Assembly: GCF_022179545.1 (NCBI RefSeq)
Contig: NZ_AP025518.1
Span: forward strand, 1,860,001 to 1,924,000
Origin: Mycolicibacterium fortuitum subsp. fortuitum
Lineage (GTDB): Bacteria; Actinomycetota; Actinomycetes; Mycobacteriales; Mycobacteriaceae
Direction: 5' to 3'
DNA length: 64,000 nucleotides
Shown here: in pieces, positions 37,501-45,069 of the stretch
How the letters are laid out: every line of letters starts with the position of its first letter
Numbering within the stretch: position 1 is the first letter of the stretch
Position numbers and translations under genes: made by a program
Notes under the pieces: generated by a model
What the model saw: the letters and a program-made list of their open reading frames with translations, nothing else
Database searches by the model: none
Told to the model about the DNA's origin: nothing

Positions 37501-39091
37501 GGTCGGGGATGGCTCCGCCGGAGGTGACGGCCAGGCGCTGCGCGCCGGGGCGGGCGGTCAGGGTGCCGTGGTCGCGGTCGTAGACGAGGCGAGGCCGCAG
37601 CTCGGCGAACTCGGTGGACGGGTACTTGCCCGACAACAGATCCAGCGTGGCTTCGAACGCGCTGCGCGGCAATGTGGCGAAGGGCGCGCTGCGTCGCACG
37701 GCGTCGAACCAGGCGTCGGCGTCGACCGGTTCCAGGGCGGCGACCGCCACCGTGTGCTGGGCCAGCACGTCGAGCGGATTGGCCGGCACATGCATGGTCT
37801 CGATGTCGCCCGAGCGCATGCGCTGCACTGCCACCGCGCAGCCGATGAGATCGGTGCGATGCTTGGGGAACAGCACGCCCTGGGAGATCTCACCGACCTG
37901 GTGCCCCGCACGGCCGATCCGCTGCAGGCCACTGGCCACCGACGGCGGCGACTCGACCTGGATCACCAGATCGACGGCTCCCATGTCGATGCCCAGTTCC
38001 AGGCTGGAAGTGGCGACGACGGCGCGCAGCCGGCCGCTCTTGAGGTCATCTTCGACCTGGGCCCGCTGCTCCTTGCTGACCGAGCCGTGGTGTGCCCGGG
38101 CCAGCAGAGCCGGTGCGCCGTTGGCCTGCCCGCTGGCCATGAGTTGGGCCGGCGCACCTCCGCCCACCTGCGGATTGTGGTCCAGCGAGAGCTCGATGCC
38201 GGCCCGTTCGGCGTGGATCTCGTTGAGCCGCGAGGTCAGCCGCTCGGCCAGCCGCCGGGAGTTGGCGAACACGATCGAGGACTGGTGTGCCTCGATCAGA
38301 TCGACGATGCGTTCCTCGACATCGGGCCAGATGCTGTTGTTGTCGAGGTTGGCCATGTCCTGGACGGGGACCTGCACCGAGAGGTCGAAGGTCTTACCGG
38401 ACGGTGGAGCGACGATGGTGGTCGGAGCCTGCCCCGACAGGAACCGGGCCACCTCTTCCGGTGGACGTACCGTGGCCGACAACCCGATCCGCTGGGCGGG
38501 CTTGGCGAGCATCTGGTCGAGCCGTTCGAGGGAAAGCGCCAGGTGTGCGCCACGCTTGGTGGCGGCGACGGCATGGACCTCGTCGACGATCACCGTCCGA
38601 ACGGTGGCGAGCGTTTCGCGGGCCGCCGAGGTGAGCATCAGGAACAGGGATTCCGGCGTGGTGATCAGGATGTCGGGTGGCTTGGCCAGCATCGCCCGGC
38701 GCTGGTTGGGCGGGGTGTCCCCGGACCGGACGCCGACGCTGATGGACGGGGCCGGGACACCGTTACGCTCTGCCACCCTCGTGATCCCCGTCAGCGGGGT
38801 GCGCAGATTGCGTTCGACATCGACCGCCAGGGCCTTGAGGGGGGACACGTAGAGCACCGTCGTGCCTGAGCGTGGATCAGGCGGCAACTGGGCCAGCTCG
38901 TCGATGGCCCACAGGAACGCGGCGAGGGTCTTGCCGGACCCTGTCGGCGCGATGACCAGGGTGTTGTCACCTTCGGCAATCGCTGACCAGGCCTGGGCCT
39001 GTGCCGCCGTGGGAGCTGGGAAAGCAGCCGTGAACCACTCCCGGGTCAGCCCGCTGAACCGGGCCAGCGGATCTGCCGGCGTGGTGGTCAC
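34571..39091 (-). CDS. lhr: Large ATP-dependent helicase Lhr
   Basis: A 1506-residue superfamily 2 helicase, as in Rv3296. The N-terminal core has Walker A NTLVIAPTGSGKTLAAFLW, DEVH, SATVRPPEEVARF, ELGIDMGAVDLVIQ and QRIGRAGHQVGEI (motif VI), within about the first 420 residues. A winged-helix and beta-barrel module follows to about 860. A long C-terminal DNA-binding part, known in Mycobacterium Lhr to form a tetramerising domain, makes up the rest. Lhr is a 3'-5' translocase that unwinds RNA:DNA hybrids and is DNA-damage linked. Start MTTTPADPLARFSGL at 39091. The only gene within 34571-39091; large antisense frames there are shadows. Confidence 0.95.
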   Translation of the reverse strand: MTTTPADPLARFSGLTREWFTAAFPAPTAAQAQAWSAIAEGDNTLVIAPTGSGKTLAAFLWAIDELAQLPPDPRSGTTVLYVSPLKALAVDVERNLRTPLTGITRVAERNGVPAPSISVGVRSGDTPPNQRRAMLAKPPDILITTPESLFLMLTSAARETLATVRTVIVDEVHAVAATKRGAHLALSLERLDQMLAKPAQRIGLSATVRPPEEVARFLSGQAPTTIVAPPSGKTFDLSVQVPVQDMANLDNNSIWPDVEERIVDLIEAHQSSIVFANSRRLAERLTSRLNEIHAERAGIELSLDHNPQVGGGAPAQLMASGQANGAPALLARAHHGSVSKEQRAQVEDDLKSGRLRAVVATSSLELGIDMGAVDLVIQVESPPSVASGLQRIGRAGHQVGEISQGVLFPKHRTDLIGCAVAVQRMRSGDIETMHVPANPLDVLAQHTVAVAALEPVDADAWFDAVRRSAPFATLPRSAFEATLDLLSGKYPSTEFAELRPRLVYDRDHGTLTARPGAQRLAVTSGGAIPDRGLFTVYLATDSEKPSRVGELDEEMVYESRPGDVISLGATSWRITEITHDRVLVIPAPGQPARLPFWRGDSVGRPAELGAAVGAFTGELAALSRTEFDERCQTMGFAGFATDNLYQLLHDQREATGVVPSDSTFVVERFRDELGDWRVILHSPYGLRVHGPLALAVGRRLRERYGIDEKPTASDDGIIVRLPDTGETPPSADLFVFDADEIEPIVTAEVGGSALFASRFRECAARALLLPRRHPGKRSPLWHQRQRAAQLLDIARKYPDFPIVLETVRECLQDVYDVPALTELMRRVAQRRLRVIEVETATPSPFAASLLFGYVGAFMYEGDSPLAERRAAALALDTVLLSELLGRVELRELLDPAVVASTSAQLQHLTEERAARDAEAVADLLRMLGPLTEAEIAARATTDAIGGWLEGLRAAKRALPVTYAGQTWWAAVEDIGLLRDGVGAPVPVGVPAAFTESVDDPLGDLIGRYARTHGPFTTTELAARFGLGLRVTADVLGRMAVDGRLVRGEFIDDLPGDQWCDAEVLRILRRRSLAALRAQVEPVSTAAYGRFLSSWQHVGSSHSTGIDGLAAVIEQLAGVLIPASALESLVLGQRVRDYQLSMLDELLASGEVMWSGAGQIGGSDGWVALHLAETAPLTLPAPAEIEFTDTHRAIMETLGHGGAYFFRQLTEQASEPELKTALWELIWAGWITGDTFAPVRAMLSGPRRSGAPAHRQRQRPPRLSRYSVARPHSRAADPMVSGRWSALPAAEPDSTVRAHFQAELLLNRHGVLTKGAAAAEGVPGGFATLYKVLSAFEDAGRCQRGYFVESLGGAQFAAASTVDRLRSYLDGVDPQRPEYHAVVLAATDPANPYGAALAWPDRAGDADTHRPGRKAGALVALVDGRLVWFLERGGKTLLSFTSDAETQRAAAAALADLVSTGRIPSLLVERINGVAVLDPGVDAERTAVQEALTGAGFARTPRGLRLR

Positions 39092-39127
39092 CTAGCCATA
39101 CTGCCGCGCAGTACCGACAAGCGGACG

Positions 39128-39781
39128 TCAGCGGTGTTCCGGGGACGCCGCACACACCAGTTCGGCCGGCAGCCCCGGTACCCGGCCAATGGCATCGAGC
39201 AGCGCATGTGCGCAGGTGTCGGCGACGAATCCCGCATCGATCGACGGGTCCTTGAGCCGTTGCCTGCACATCTCGAAGGTCAGCGCCAGCCAGCCGTAGA
39301 CAGTGGCCCGCAGGTCACGCTCGACCTTGGCATCCAGCGGTGCGGACACCGCCTCGTCGATCCGGCTCATGATCCGATCGGCCTGGCGGTCGTTGTCGAT
39401 GTCGTCGACGCCACGCAGCACCGGGTCGGTGCGCCCCAGACCCATGTACGCCGCCCAGGCGCCGTGCGGATGCTCCTCGTCGTAGCGCAGATAGGCCAGG
39501 ACCCCGGCCCGCAGCTGGAGAAACAGGCTCTGCCCAGGTTCGGGAGGCGTGCTGGTGGCTTCGAAAAGGCGCTCGCCCTCGGCGCGCACCACCGCGGCGA
39601 AGAAGGCCCGTTTGTCGGGAAAGTAGTGGTACATCAGGGCCCGCGATACGCCGGCACGCTCGGCGATCTCGTCGATGCGAACCTCGTCGTACGGGCGTTG
39701 GCCGAACACCTCGGCGCCCAGCGCCAACAGCTCGTTGCGTCTGTCGGCAGGGGACAACCGGCGTCTGGACTCGGCACCCAC
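39128..39781 (-). CDS. TetR family regulator (Rv3295-like)
   Basis: A 217-residue regulator. The DNA-binding helices are RNELLALGAEVFGQRPYDEV, then IDEIAERAGVSRALMYHYFP DKRAFFAAV. The C-terminal domain is helical with FEMCRQRLKDPSIDAGFVAD. It is encoded 37 bp from lhr and divergent from the P450 gene, so it probably regulates the P450, perhaps in response to a lipid-like ligand. Start is GTG/ATG-type at 39781 (MGAESRRRLSPADRRNELL). Confidence 0.87.
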   Translation of the reverse strand: MGAESRRRLSPADRRNELLALGAEVFGQRPYDEVRIDEIAERAGVSRALMYHYFPDKRAFFAAVVRAEGERLFEATSTPPEPGQSLFLQLRAGVLAYLRYDEEHPHGAWAAYMGLGRTDPVLRGVDDIDNDRQADRIMSRIDEAVSAPLDAKVERDLRATVYGWLALTFEMCRQRLKDPSIDAGFVADTCAHALLDAIGRVPGLPAELVCAASPEHR

Positions 39782-39807
39782 GCCTGCAGCCTAACGCTGA
39801 GCCGTTA

Positions 39808-39827
39808 CTTGACACATGTATAACAAG
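39808..39827. promoter_or_regulatory. Possible TetR operator between tetR and P450
   Basis: A 20-bp interrupted palindrome, CTTG-N12-CAAG, with ACATGT near the centre, overlaps a possible -35 TTGACA of the P450 promoter. It lies 17 bp before the P450 ATG. The inner arms match only partly, so the call is tentative. Confidence 0.35.
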
Positions 39828-39843
39828 CCGGAATCGTGGTGTC

Positions 39844-41235
39844 ATGACCGTCGTGGGCGCGCGGACCTCACCCGAAGGTGCGAAGTATCCGAAATTGCCC
39901 CACCCACCCCGGCGGGTGCCGTTGCTCGGTGACGTGCTCAGCCTGCAGCCGGACTCGTCGATGCAGAACGCGATGGGCATGGCCGAGCTAGGGCCGATCT
40001 GCGAGTTCCGCTTTCTCGGCGCCCGCTACGTGGTGGCCGCCGGCGCCGACGCGGTCAATGATCTCAACGACGAGACTCGGTTCTGCAAGCATGTGGGCCC
40101 CGACATCGAGGCGCTCCGGATCGTCGGCGGCGACGGGCTGTTCACCGCCTACAACGACGAACCGAACTGGCAAAAGGCTCACCAGCTGCTGATGCCGGCG
40201 TTCAGCCAGGCCGCCATGCGTCGCTATCACGGCGTGATGTTCGATGTCGCGGACGAGCTGACCGACCGCTGGGATCAGCGGACCGATGCCGGTGACACCG
40301 TGGATGTCTCGGCCGACACCACCAGGGTCACCCTGGAGACCATCGGGCGGTGCGCGGCGGGCTACTCGTTCGGATGCTTCGAGCGCGACACGATGCACCC
40401 GTTCGTCGCGCACATGGTGTCGGCACTGCTGGGCTCCGACCGCCTCGGGGTGCTGCGCGAGACCTTCCTGCCCGCCTTCGTCTACGGGCGCTACGAACGG
40501 CGGGTCCGAAGAGATGCGAAGTACCTGCACGAGTTGGCCGACGACATCGTGTCCACGCGTCGGGCCCGCGCTTCGGGCAACCACGATGATCTGCTGCAGA
40601 TCATGCTGGAGTCCGATCTCGACGCCGCCAACATCCGCTATCAGCTGATCAACTTTCTGATCGCAGGGCACGAAACCACTTCCGGTGCGCTGTCATTCGC
40701 TTTGTACTTTCTGTCCCGGCATCCCGAGGTGTTCACCCGTGCTCGCGCCGAGGTCGATGCGGTGTGGGGCGAGGATCCGCGGCCCGAGTTCGAGAAGATC
40801 GCCAAACTGCGATATGTCCGGCGGGTTCTCGACGAGTCACTGCGGTTGCAGCCGACGGTTCCGGCCTACTACCGCGCTGCCCGGCAAGACACCGTGCTGG
40901 CCGGAATCCACCCGATGCGCAAGGGCGACTGGGCGCTGGCGTTGACCTCCACGCTGCACCGTGACCCGCGCTGGGGCCACGATCCTGATGCCTTCGACCC
41001 CGACCGCTTCGCGCCAGAACAGTTGCGGACCCGGCCCGGCGGCCTGTACAAGCCATTTGGCACCGGCGAAAGATCCTGCATCGGAAGACAGTTCGCGCTC
41101 CATGAGGCGGTGCTGATGCTGGCGGTGCTGATCCGTCGCTACGATCTCACAGCCGATCCCGAGTACCGCCTGCGGGTTCAGGAGCGCCTGACGATGATGC
41201 CGTCCGGCTTCCGGTTGTCCCTGCGGCGCCGCTAG
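39844..41235 (+). CDS. Cytochrome P450, CYP102-like haem domain without reductase
   Basis: A 463-residue P450. I helix: LINFLIAGHETTSGALS (AGHETT oxygen-binding). K helix: VLDESLRLQP (ExxR). Haem loop: KPFGTGERSCIGRQFALHEA (FxxGxRxCxG with the thiolate Cys). The N-terminal half resembles CYP102 (P450 BM3): MAELGPICEFRFLGARYVV, GDGLFTAYNDEPNWQKAHQL, LMPAFSQAAMRRYHGVM. No fused FMN/FAD reductase follows, so it must use separate redox partners. Fatty acid-like substrates are plausible. A small GC hairpin (41259-41271) follows. Divergent from the TetR gene, its probable repressor. Confidence 0.88.
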   Translation: MTVVGARTSPEGAKYPKLPHPPRRVPLLGDVLSLQPDSSMQNAMGMAELGPICEFRFLGARYVVAAGADAVNDLNDETRFCKHVGPDIEALRIVGGDGLFTAYNDEPNWQKAHQLLMPAFSQAAMRRYHGVMFDVADELTDRWDQRTDAGDTVDVSADTTRVTLETIGRCAAGYSFGCFERDTMHPFVAHMVSALLGSDRLGVLRETFLPAFVYGRYERRVRRDAKYLHELADDIVSTRRARASGNHDDLLQIMLESDLDAANIRYQLINFLIAGHETTSGALSFALYFLSRHPEVFTRARAEVDAVWGEDPRPEFEKIAKLRYVRRVLDESLRLQPTVPAYYRAARQDTVLAGIHPMRKGDWALALTSTLHRDPRWGHDPDAFDPDRFAPEQLRTRPGGLYKPFGTGERSCIGRQFALHEAVLMLAVLIRRYDLTADPEYRLRVQERLTMMPSGFRLSLRRR

Positions 41236-41315
41236 CGTCGGATACCAGGAGTGAAACGCCCCGATTCGGGGTACCGTTCTGTCTGGACAGACCCGCAACG
41301 TCGTCAGGTCCGCGT

Positions 41316-42764
41316 ATGGAATGGTTCATCGCAGACGAATATTGGTTGGCCCGGCAGGTATTGCAGCGCGGGACCGCCGCGATCTACCTGATCGCGTTCA
41401 TCGTGGCGATCCGCCAATTCCGCGGGCTCCTGGGGGAGCGCGGGCTGCTGCCGATACCCCGGTTCCTGGCCGTCAACTCCTTCCGGCGTGCCCCGAGCCT
41501 GTTTCAGTTCCATTACTCCGACCGCTTCTTCGCCGGCGTGTGCGCAACGGGCGCGCTGCTGTCTGCGGCGCTGCTCGCCGGCGCCGGGGACATGGTGCCG
41601 CTGTGGGCCGCGATGCTGACCTGGCTGCTGGTGTGGGTGCTGTACCTCTCGATCGTCAACGTGGGCCAGACGTGGTATTCGTTCGGTTGGGAGTCTCTGC
41701 TGCTGGAAACCGGGTTGCTGGTGACTTTTCTGGGCAACGACGATGTCGGCCCGCCGCTGCTGGTCCTGTGGTTGGCCCGCTGGCTCGTCTTCCGGGTCGA
41801 GTTCGGCGCCGGGCTGATCAAACTCCGCGGTGATCCGTGCTGGCGCAAACTCACCTGCCTGTACTACCACCACGAGACGCAGCCCATGCCGGGGCCGTTG
41901 AGCTGGTTCTTCCACCACCTGCCCAAGCCGTTGCACCGAATCGAGGTGGCCGGCAACCACTTCGCCCAACTCGTTGTGCCCTTCGCCCTGTTCGCCCCGC
42001 AGCCGGTGGCAAGCGGGGCCGCGGTCGTCGTGATCGTCACCCAGTTGTGGCTCGTCGCATCGGGTAACTTCGCGTGGTTGAACTGGATCACCATCGTGCT
42101 GGCCTTCAGCGCGGTCTCCGATTCCACCGCAGCCGCGCTGCACCCGATCCCCGCGCACCAATTCGGCCAGACCCCAACGTGGTTCGTCGTCGTGGTGCTC
42201 GGATTCGCGGCGGTGGTGGCGACGCTCAGCTACTGGCCGGCGCGCAACCTGATCTCCAAACGGCAGCGGATGAACGCCTCGTACAACCGGTATCACCTGG
42301 TCAATTCCTACGGCGCGTTCGGCACGGTCGGTCGGACCCGCGAAGAGGTGGTGCTCGAAGGTACCTCGGACGCCGCCCTCGGCGAGCACACCGTGTGGAA
42401 GGAATACGAGTTCAAGGGCAAGCCAGGGGATGTCCGCCGGTGGCCGAGACAGTTCGCGCCCTATCACCTGCGGCTGGACTGGCTGATGTGGTTCGCCGCC
42501 ATCTCCCCGGCGTATGCCCAGGGCTGGCTTCGCGTGCTGCTGACCCGGCTGCTGGAGAACGACCGGGACACGCTGAAACTACTGCGGTCCAATCCATTCC
42601 CCGACGACCCACCTCGATACGTGCGTGCCAAGCTGTACCGGTACGAGTTCAGTTCCTGGACCGAGTTACTCCGCGATCACGTGTGGTGGCACCGCATCTC
42701 GCTCGGCGTCTATGTGCCGCCGCAATCGCTGCCCTCCGGACGTTCACCGGCCGGCGCGCAGTGA
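41316..42764 (+). CDS. Lipase maturation factor family membrane protein
   Basis: A 482-residue multi-pass membrane protein of the LMF1/LMF2 family. Characteristic parts: EYWLARQVLQRGTAAIYLIA (first helix), FHYSDRFFAGVC, YSFGWESLLLETGLLVTFLG, RVEFGAGLIKLRGDPCWR, CLYYHHETQPMPGPLSWFFH, and the soluble C-terminal YHLVNSYGAFGTVGRTREEV, then YEFKGKPGDVRRWPRQFAPY. Eukaryotic LMF1 helps lipases fold; the bacterial role is unknown. About 80 bp after the P450. Its last 21 bp overlap the convergent SDR. Confidence 0.88.
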   Translation: MEWFIADEYWLARQVLQRGTAAIYLIAFIVAIRQFRGLLGERGLLPIPRFLAVNSFRRAPSLFQFHYSDRFFAGVCATGALLSAALLAGAGDMVPLWAAMLTWLLVWVLYLSIVNVGQTWYSFGWESLLLETGLLVTFLGNDDVGPPLLVLWLARWLVFRVEFGAGLIKLRGDPCWRKLTCLYYHHETQPMPGPLSWFFHHLPKPLHRIEVAGNHFAQLVVPFALFAPQPVASGAAVVVIVTQLWLVASGNFAWLNWITIVLAFSAVSDSTAAALHPIPAHQFGQTPTWFVVVVLGFAAVVATLSYWPARNLISKRQRMNASYNRYHLVNSYGAFGTVGRTREEVVLEGTSDAALGEHTVWKEYEFKGKPGDVRRWPRQFAPYHLRLDWLMWFAAISPAYAQGWLRVLLTRLLENDRDTLKLLRSNPFPDDPPRYVRAKLYRYEFSSWTELLRDHVWWHRISLGVYVPPQSLPSGRSPAGAQ

Positions 42765-43547
42765 CCGCTGATAGCGGCGCATCCCGGCGATCCACCGGTC
42801 GTAATCCGACCCCTTGTGCCGGTACATGTCGAGCACCTGTGGGTGCGGTAGTACCAGGAACCGGTCCGCCCGAACGGCCTCGACGGTGGCGGAGGCAACT
42901 TGTGCTGCGGTGATGACCTCGCCGGACTGCACGATCGAGGCGGCGCCGGCGGCAGCCTCTGGATCAGCCGAAGCGCGCACCGCATCGAGCAGCGGGGTGT
43001 CCACACCCAGCGGACACACGCAGCTGACCCCGATGTTGTCGTCGCCGTACGTGATGGCCAGCCATTCGGCGAAGCCGACGGCGGCGTGCTTGCTGACGGC
43101 GTATCCGGCCGCGCCGATCTGCGACAGCAGTCCGGCCGCCGAAGCAACCGCCACGAAGTACCCCTGCCCGCGCGACAACCATTGCGGGACAAGCACCTGG
43201 GCAGCCCGGACATGTGCGCGCAGGTTGACCTCGAGAATGCCGTCCCAGCTCTCCTCGGTGCCGAGGCCCGGCGCGCCAAGGATCCCGGCGTTGGCGACGT
43301 AGATGTCGGCCGCACCGAACTCTGTGGCGGTCAGTGCCTCGATGTCGGCAGTGGAGCAGGCGTCGGCTCGGATGCCGAGCGCCTGTCCTCCATCGGCACG
43401 GATCTGTGCGGCGGTCTGTTCGGCCGACTCCGCGTCGAGGTCGGTGGCCACCACCCGGGTTCCGGCCGCCGCGAACGCCTCGGCCAGTGCCCGGCCGATT
43501 CCCGATCCCGCGCCGGTGATGATCGCAACCGAGTTCTCAATCTGCAT
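42744..43547 (-). CDS. SDR family oxidoreductase
   Basis: A 267-residue classical SDR: AIITGAGSGIGRALAEAFAA (TGxxxGIG), VVATDLDAESAEQ (Asp selecting NAD), ADIYVANAGILG, and GYAVSKHAAVGFAEWLA (Tyr-x3-Lys) near residue 155. The C-terminus is extended with a basic end (YDRWIAGMRRYQRSLRAGR). Substrate unknown. Starts 9 bp after the truncated phosphoesterase stop on the same strand. Tail overlap with the lipase maturation factor gene. Confidence 0.87.
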   Translation of the reverse strand: MQIENSVAIITGAGSGIGRALAEAFAAAGTRVVATDLDAESAEQTAAQIRADGGQALGIRADACSTADIEALTATEFGAADIYVANAGILGAPGLGTEESWDGILEVNLRAHVRAAQVLVPQWLSRGQGYFVAVASAAGLLSQIGAAGYAVSKHAAVGFAEWLAITYGDDNIGVSCVCPLGVDTPLLDAVRASADPEAAAGAASIVQSGEVITAAQVASATVEAVRADRFLVLPHPQVLDMYRHKGSDYDRWIAGMRRYQRSLRAGR

Positions 43548-43556
43548 GCCTCCTGC

Positions 43557-44309
43557 TTACAGCCGGTCTTCCTTGAGCGCCAGTGCCGTGGTGCCTGTGG
43601 TGTAGCTGACTTCTCGGATACCCAGGGCATCGTGCAGGCGGCCGGCGGGAAGGGTGAGCGGTTTGGGGGCCGGCCCCTCACCGGGCCGGGGTAGTGGGTA
43701 GGCGGTGGTGGTGCCGCTGTAGAACGTCACATTCCCTTCGGTCTTCGAGAACAGTTGGTGGACATGACCATTGAGGCAGGTGACCGAGGAAAATCGGCGC
43801 AGGTGGCTGAGAGCCTCGGTGGCGTCGTCGGTGCCCCAGCCCCAGTCCGGGTACATCGCGAACAGCGGGATGTGGCTGAAGACCACGATCGGAGTGTCCG
43901 ACGACAACGCGGCGACGTCCTTCTTGACGAAGTCGAGCTGATCGGCGCCCAGGTGGCCGAGCTTCTTCATGTTCAACGTGTTGACCAACCCGATCACGTG
44001 GACTCCCGCGAGGTCGAAGCTGTACCAACCGTCGCCGCGAGTGTCCGCCCCGAACACGGACCGGTACTTCTGGCCGGCGTCGTCGACTGAATCGTGTTCG
44101 CCGGGCACGGTGAACACGTGCGGTGTCTTGATGTCCCGCGTCATCTGCTTGACCTGATCGAACTGTGCGGGCGTGGACAGGTGCGTGAGATCACCGGTGT
44201 GGATGACGAAATCCGGGATGTAGTCCAGTGAATTGATCTGGTCGATGGCCCGGGCGAACGAACCGGCCACATCGGGGTTGGCGGGTCCGTGGAAACCGAT
44301 ACAGGTCAT
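43557..44309 (-). CDS. Metallophosphoesterase, N-terminally truncated
   Basis: The frame encodes most of a calcineurin-like phosphoesterase: FVIHTGDLTHL (motif II), FTVPGEHDS (GNHD-like motif III), VVFSHIPLFAM (motif IV) and CLNGHVHQLF (GHxH, motif V). Motif I (DxH), which should come just before IGFHGPANPDVAGS, is missing: the codons read PTMTCIGFHG instead. An export signal, usual for this family, is also absent. An ATG at 44307-44309 could start a 250-residue product, but it would lack a metal ligand pair. Homology ends at about 44300, where a Rieske gene on the other strand begins: a deletion junction is likely. The open frame continues upstream to 44564 only as antisense of Rieske. Confidence 0.65.
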   Translation of the reverse strand: MTCIGFHGPANPDVAGSFARAIDQINSLDYIPDFVIHTGDLTHLSTPAQFDQVKQMTRDIKTPHVFTVPGEHDSVDDAGQKYRSVFGADTRGDGWYSFDLAGVHVIGLVNTLNMKKLGHLGADQLDFVKKDVAALSSDTPIVVFSHIPLFAMYPDWGWGTDDATEALSHLRRFSSVTCLNGHVHQLFSKTEGNVTFYSGTTTAYPLPRPGEGPAPKPLTLPAGRLHDALGIREVSYTTGTTALALKEDRL

Positions 44310-44766
44310 CGTCGGCACCGCTGCGGCAGCGACGGCAGCCGTCGCGGCCGTCTCGATCGACCATGTGGTCTCTGATGGTGAGCGGCCAGGGGAACCCTCG
44401 CAGGCCGACGGTCCGCAACTGGTACCCAGCGACGGGGAATGGGTGCCGGTCGCCAAAAGCGCTGATCTGGGTGAGGGTTCGGTGCTGCCGTTCGACCTCG
44501 GCACGGTGTCGGGTTTCGTCCGGCGGGTGGGAGGCAAGGCCGACGCGGTTTCGGGGGTGTGCACCCATCAGGGATGCAAGCTGTGGTTCGACGGCGCCGC
44601 GGACCGCCTGCGGTGCCCGTGTCACGTGACATCGTTCTCTCCGGCCGGCCAGGTGCTCACACATCAACTGCCGATCGCACCAAAGTCTTTGCCGCACTTC
44701 GATGTCCGCGAGCGTGACGGGAACATCGAGGTGTTGGCGCCCCGGTCACCGACCCGGCCGGCCTGA
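44233..44766 (+). CDS. Rieske 2Fe-2S protein with lost N-terminus
   Basis: A Rieske ferredoxin-like domain: GVCTHQGCKLWFDG and RLRCPCHVTSFSP give the two Cys-His cluster pairs, within about 100 residues of normal fold (LVPSDGEWVPVAKSADLG to EVLAPRSP). Upstream, QVIVGTAAAATAAVAAVS looks like the hydrophobic core of an exported (Tat-type) or anchor segment, but no twin-arginine or ribosome site precedes it. Earlier in-frame codons back to ATG 44233 are antisense of the phosphoesterase, so the true start is lost or unusual; GTG at 44365 could start a soluble form. The similarity to the family begins at about 44302. Confidence 0.6.
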   Translation: MIWSMARANEPATSGLAGPWKPIQVIVGTAAAATAAVAAVSIDHVVSDGERPGEPSQADGPQLVPSDGEWVPVAKSADLGEGSVLPFDLGTVSGFVRRVGGKADAVSGVCTHQGCKLWFDGAADRLRCPCHVTSFSPAGQVLTHQLPIAPKSLPHFDVRERDGNIEVLAPRSPTRPA

Positions 44767-44784
44767 ACCGCAGGAGGACCTCAG

Positions 44785-45054
44785 ATGAACCGATCGATAT
44801 GCGCTGTGACAGTCGCACTGGGGCTGTTGGGAGCTGCCGCACCGGCAGCTGCCGCACCGACCGGTGACACCAAGGCTCCGGATGTGGTGCGGGAGCTGAG
44901 TGCTGCGGGCTATGCCGTACAGATCAACGGGGACAACGGAGTTCCACTGTCACAGTGCACGGTGACCGATGTGCACGGGGTGCCGGCCACGCGCATCACC
45001 GCGTTGCAGTTCACCACCGTGTACGTCGATGTCGAGTGCGAACCGGAGGGCTGA
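44785..45054 (+). CDS. Small secreted protein
   Basis: An 89-residue protein with a classic Sec signal: MNRSICAVTVALGLLGAA followed by Ala-rich AxA cleavage around residue 24. The mature part of about 65 residues has two cysteines (LSQCTVTDV and VDVECEPEG) likely forming a disulfide. GGAGGACCT precedes the ATG. The pattern is common among small mycobacterial exported proteins of unknown role. It lies 18 bp after the Rieske gene and may share its transcript. Confidence 0.7.
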   Translation: MNRSICAVTVALGLLGAAAPAAAAPTGDTKAPDVVRELSAAGYAVQINGDNGVPLSQCTVTDVHGVPATRITALQFTTVYVDVECEPEG

Positions 45055-45069
45055 GCCGGCCCGGTCCGG

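Noticed and set aside
37025..38869. A 614-codon open frame on the plus strand inside lhr
   Set aside because: It is antisense to a well-conserved helicase core, has a composition shaped by the complementary strand (Gly/Arg/His/Gln-rich) and shows no family motif.
41259..41271. CCCCGATTCGGGG hairpin after the P450 gene as terminator
   Set aside because: The stem is only 5 bp with a 3-base loop and no following T-rich stretch; too weak to call.
44310..44564. Upstream extension of the phosphoesterase frame to an ATG at 44564
   Set aside because: These codons are the antisense of the Rieske domain and show neither a signal peptide nor the missing DxH motif.
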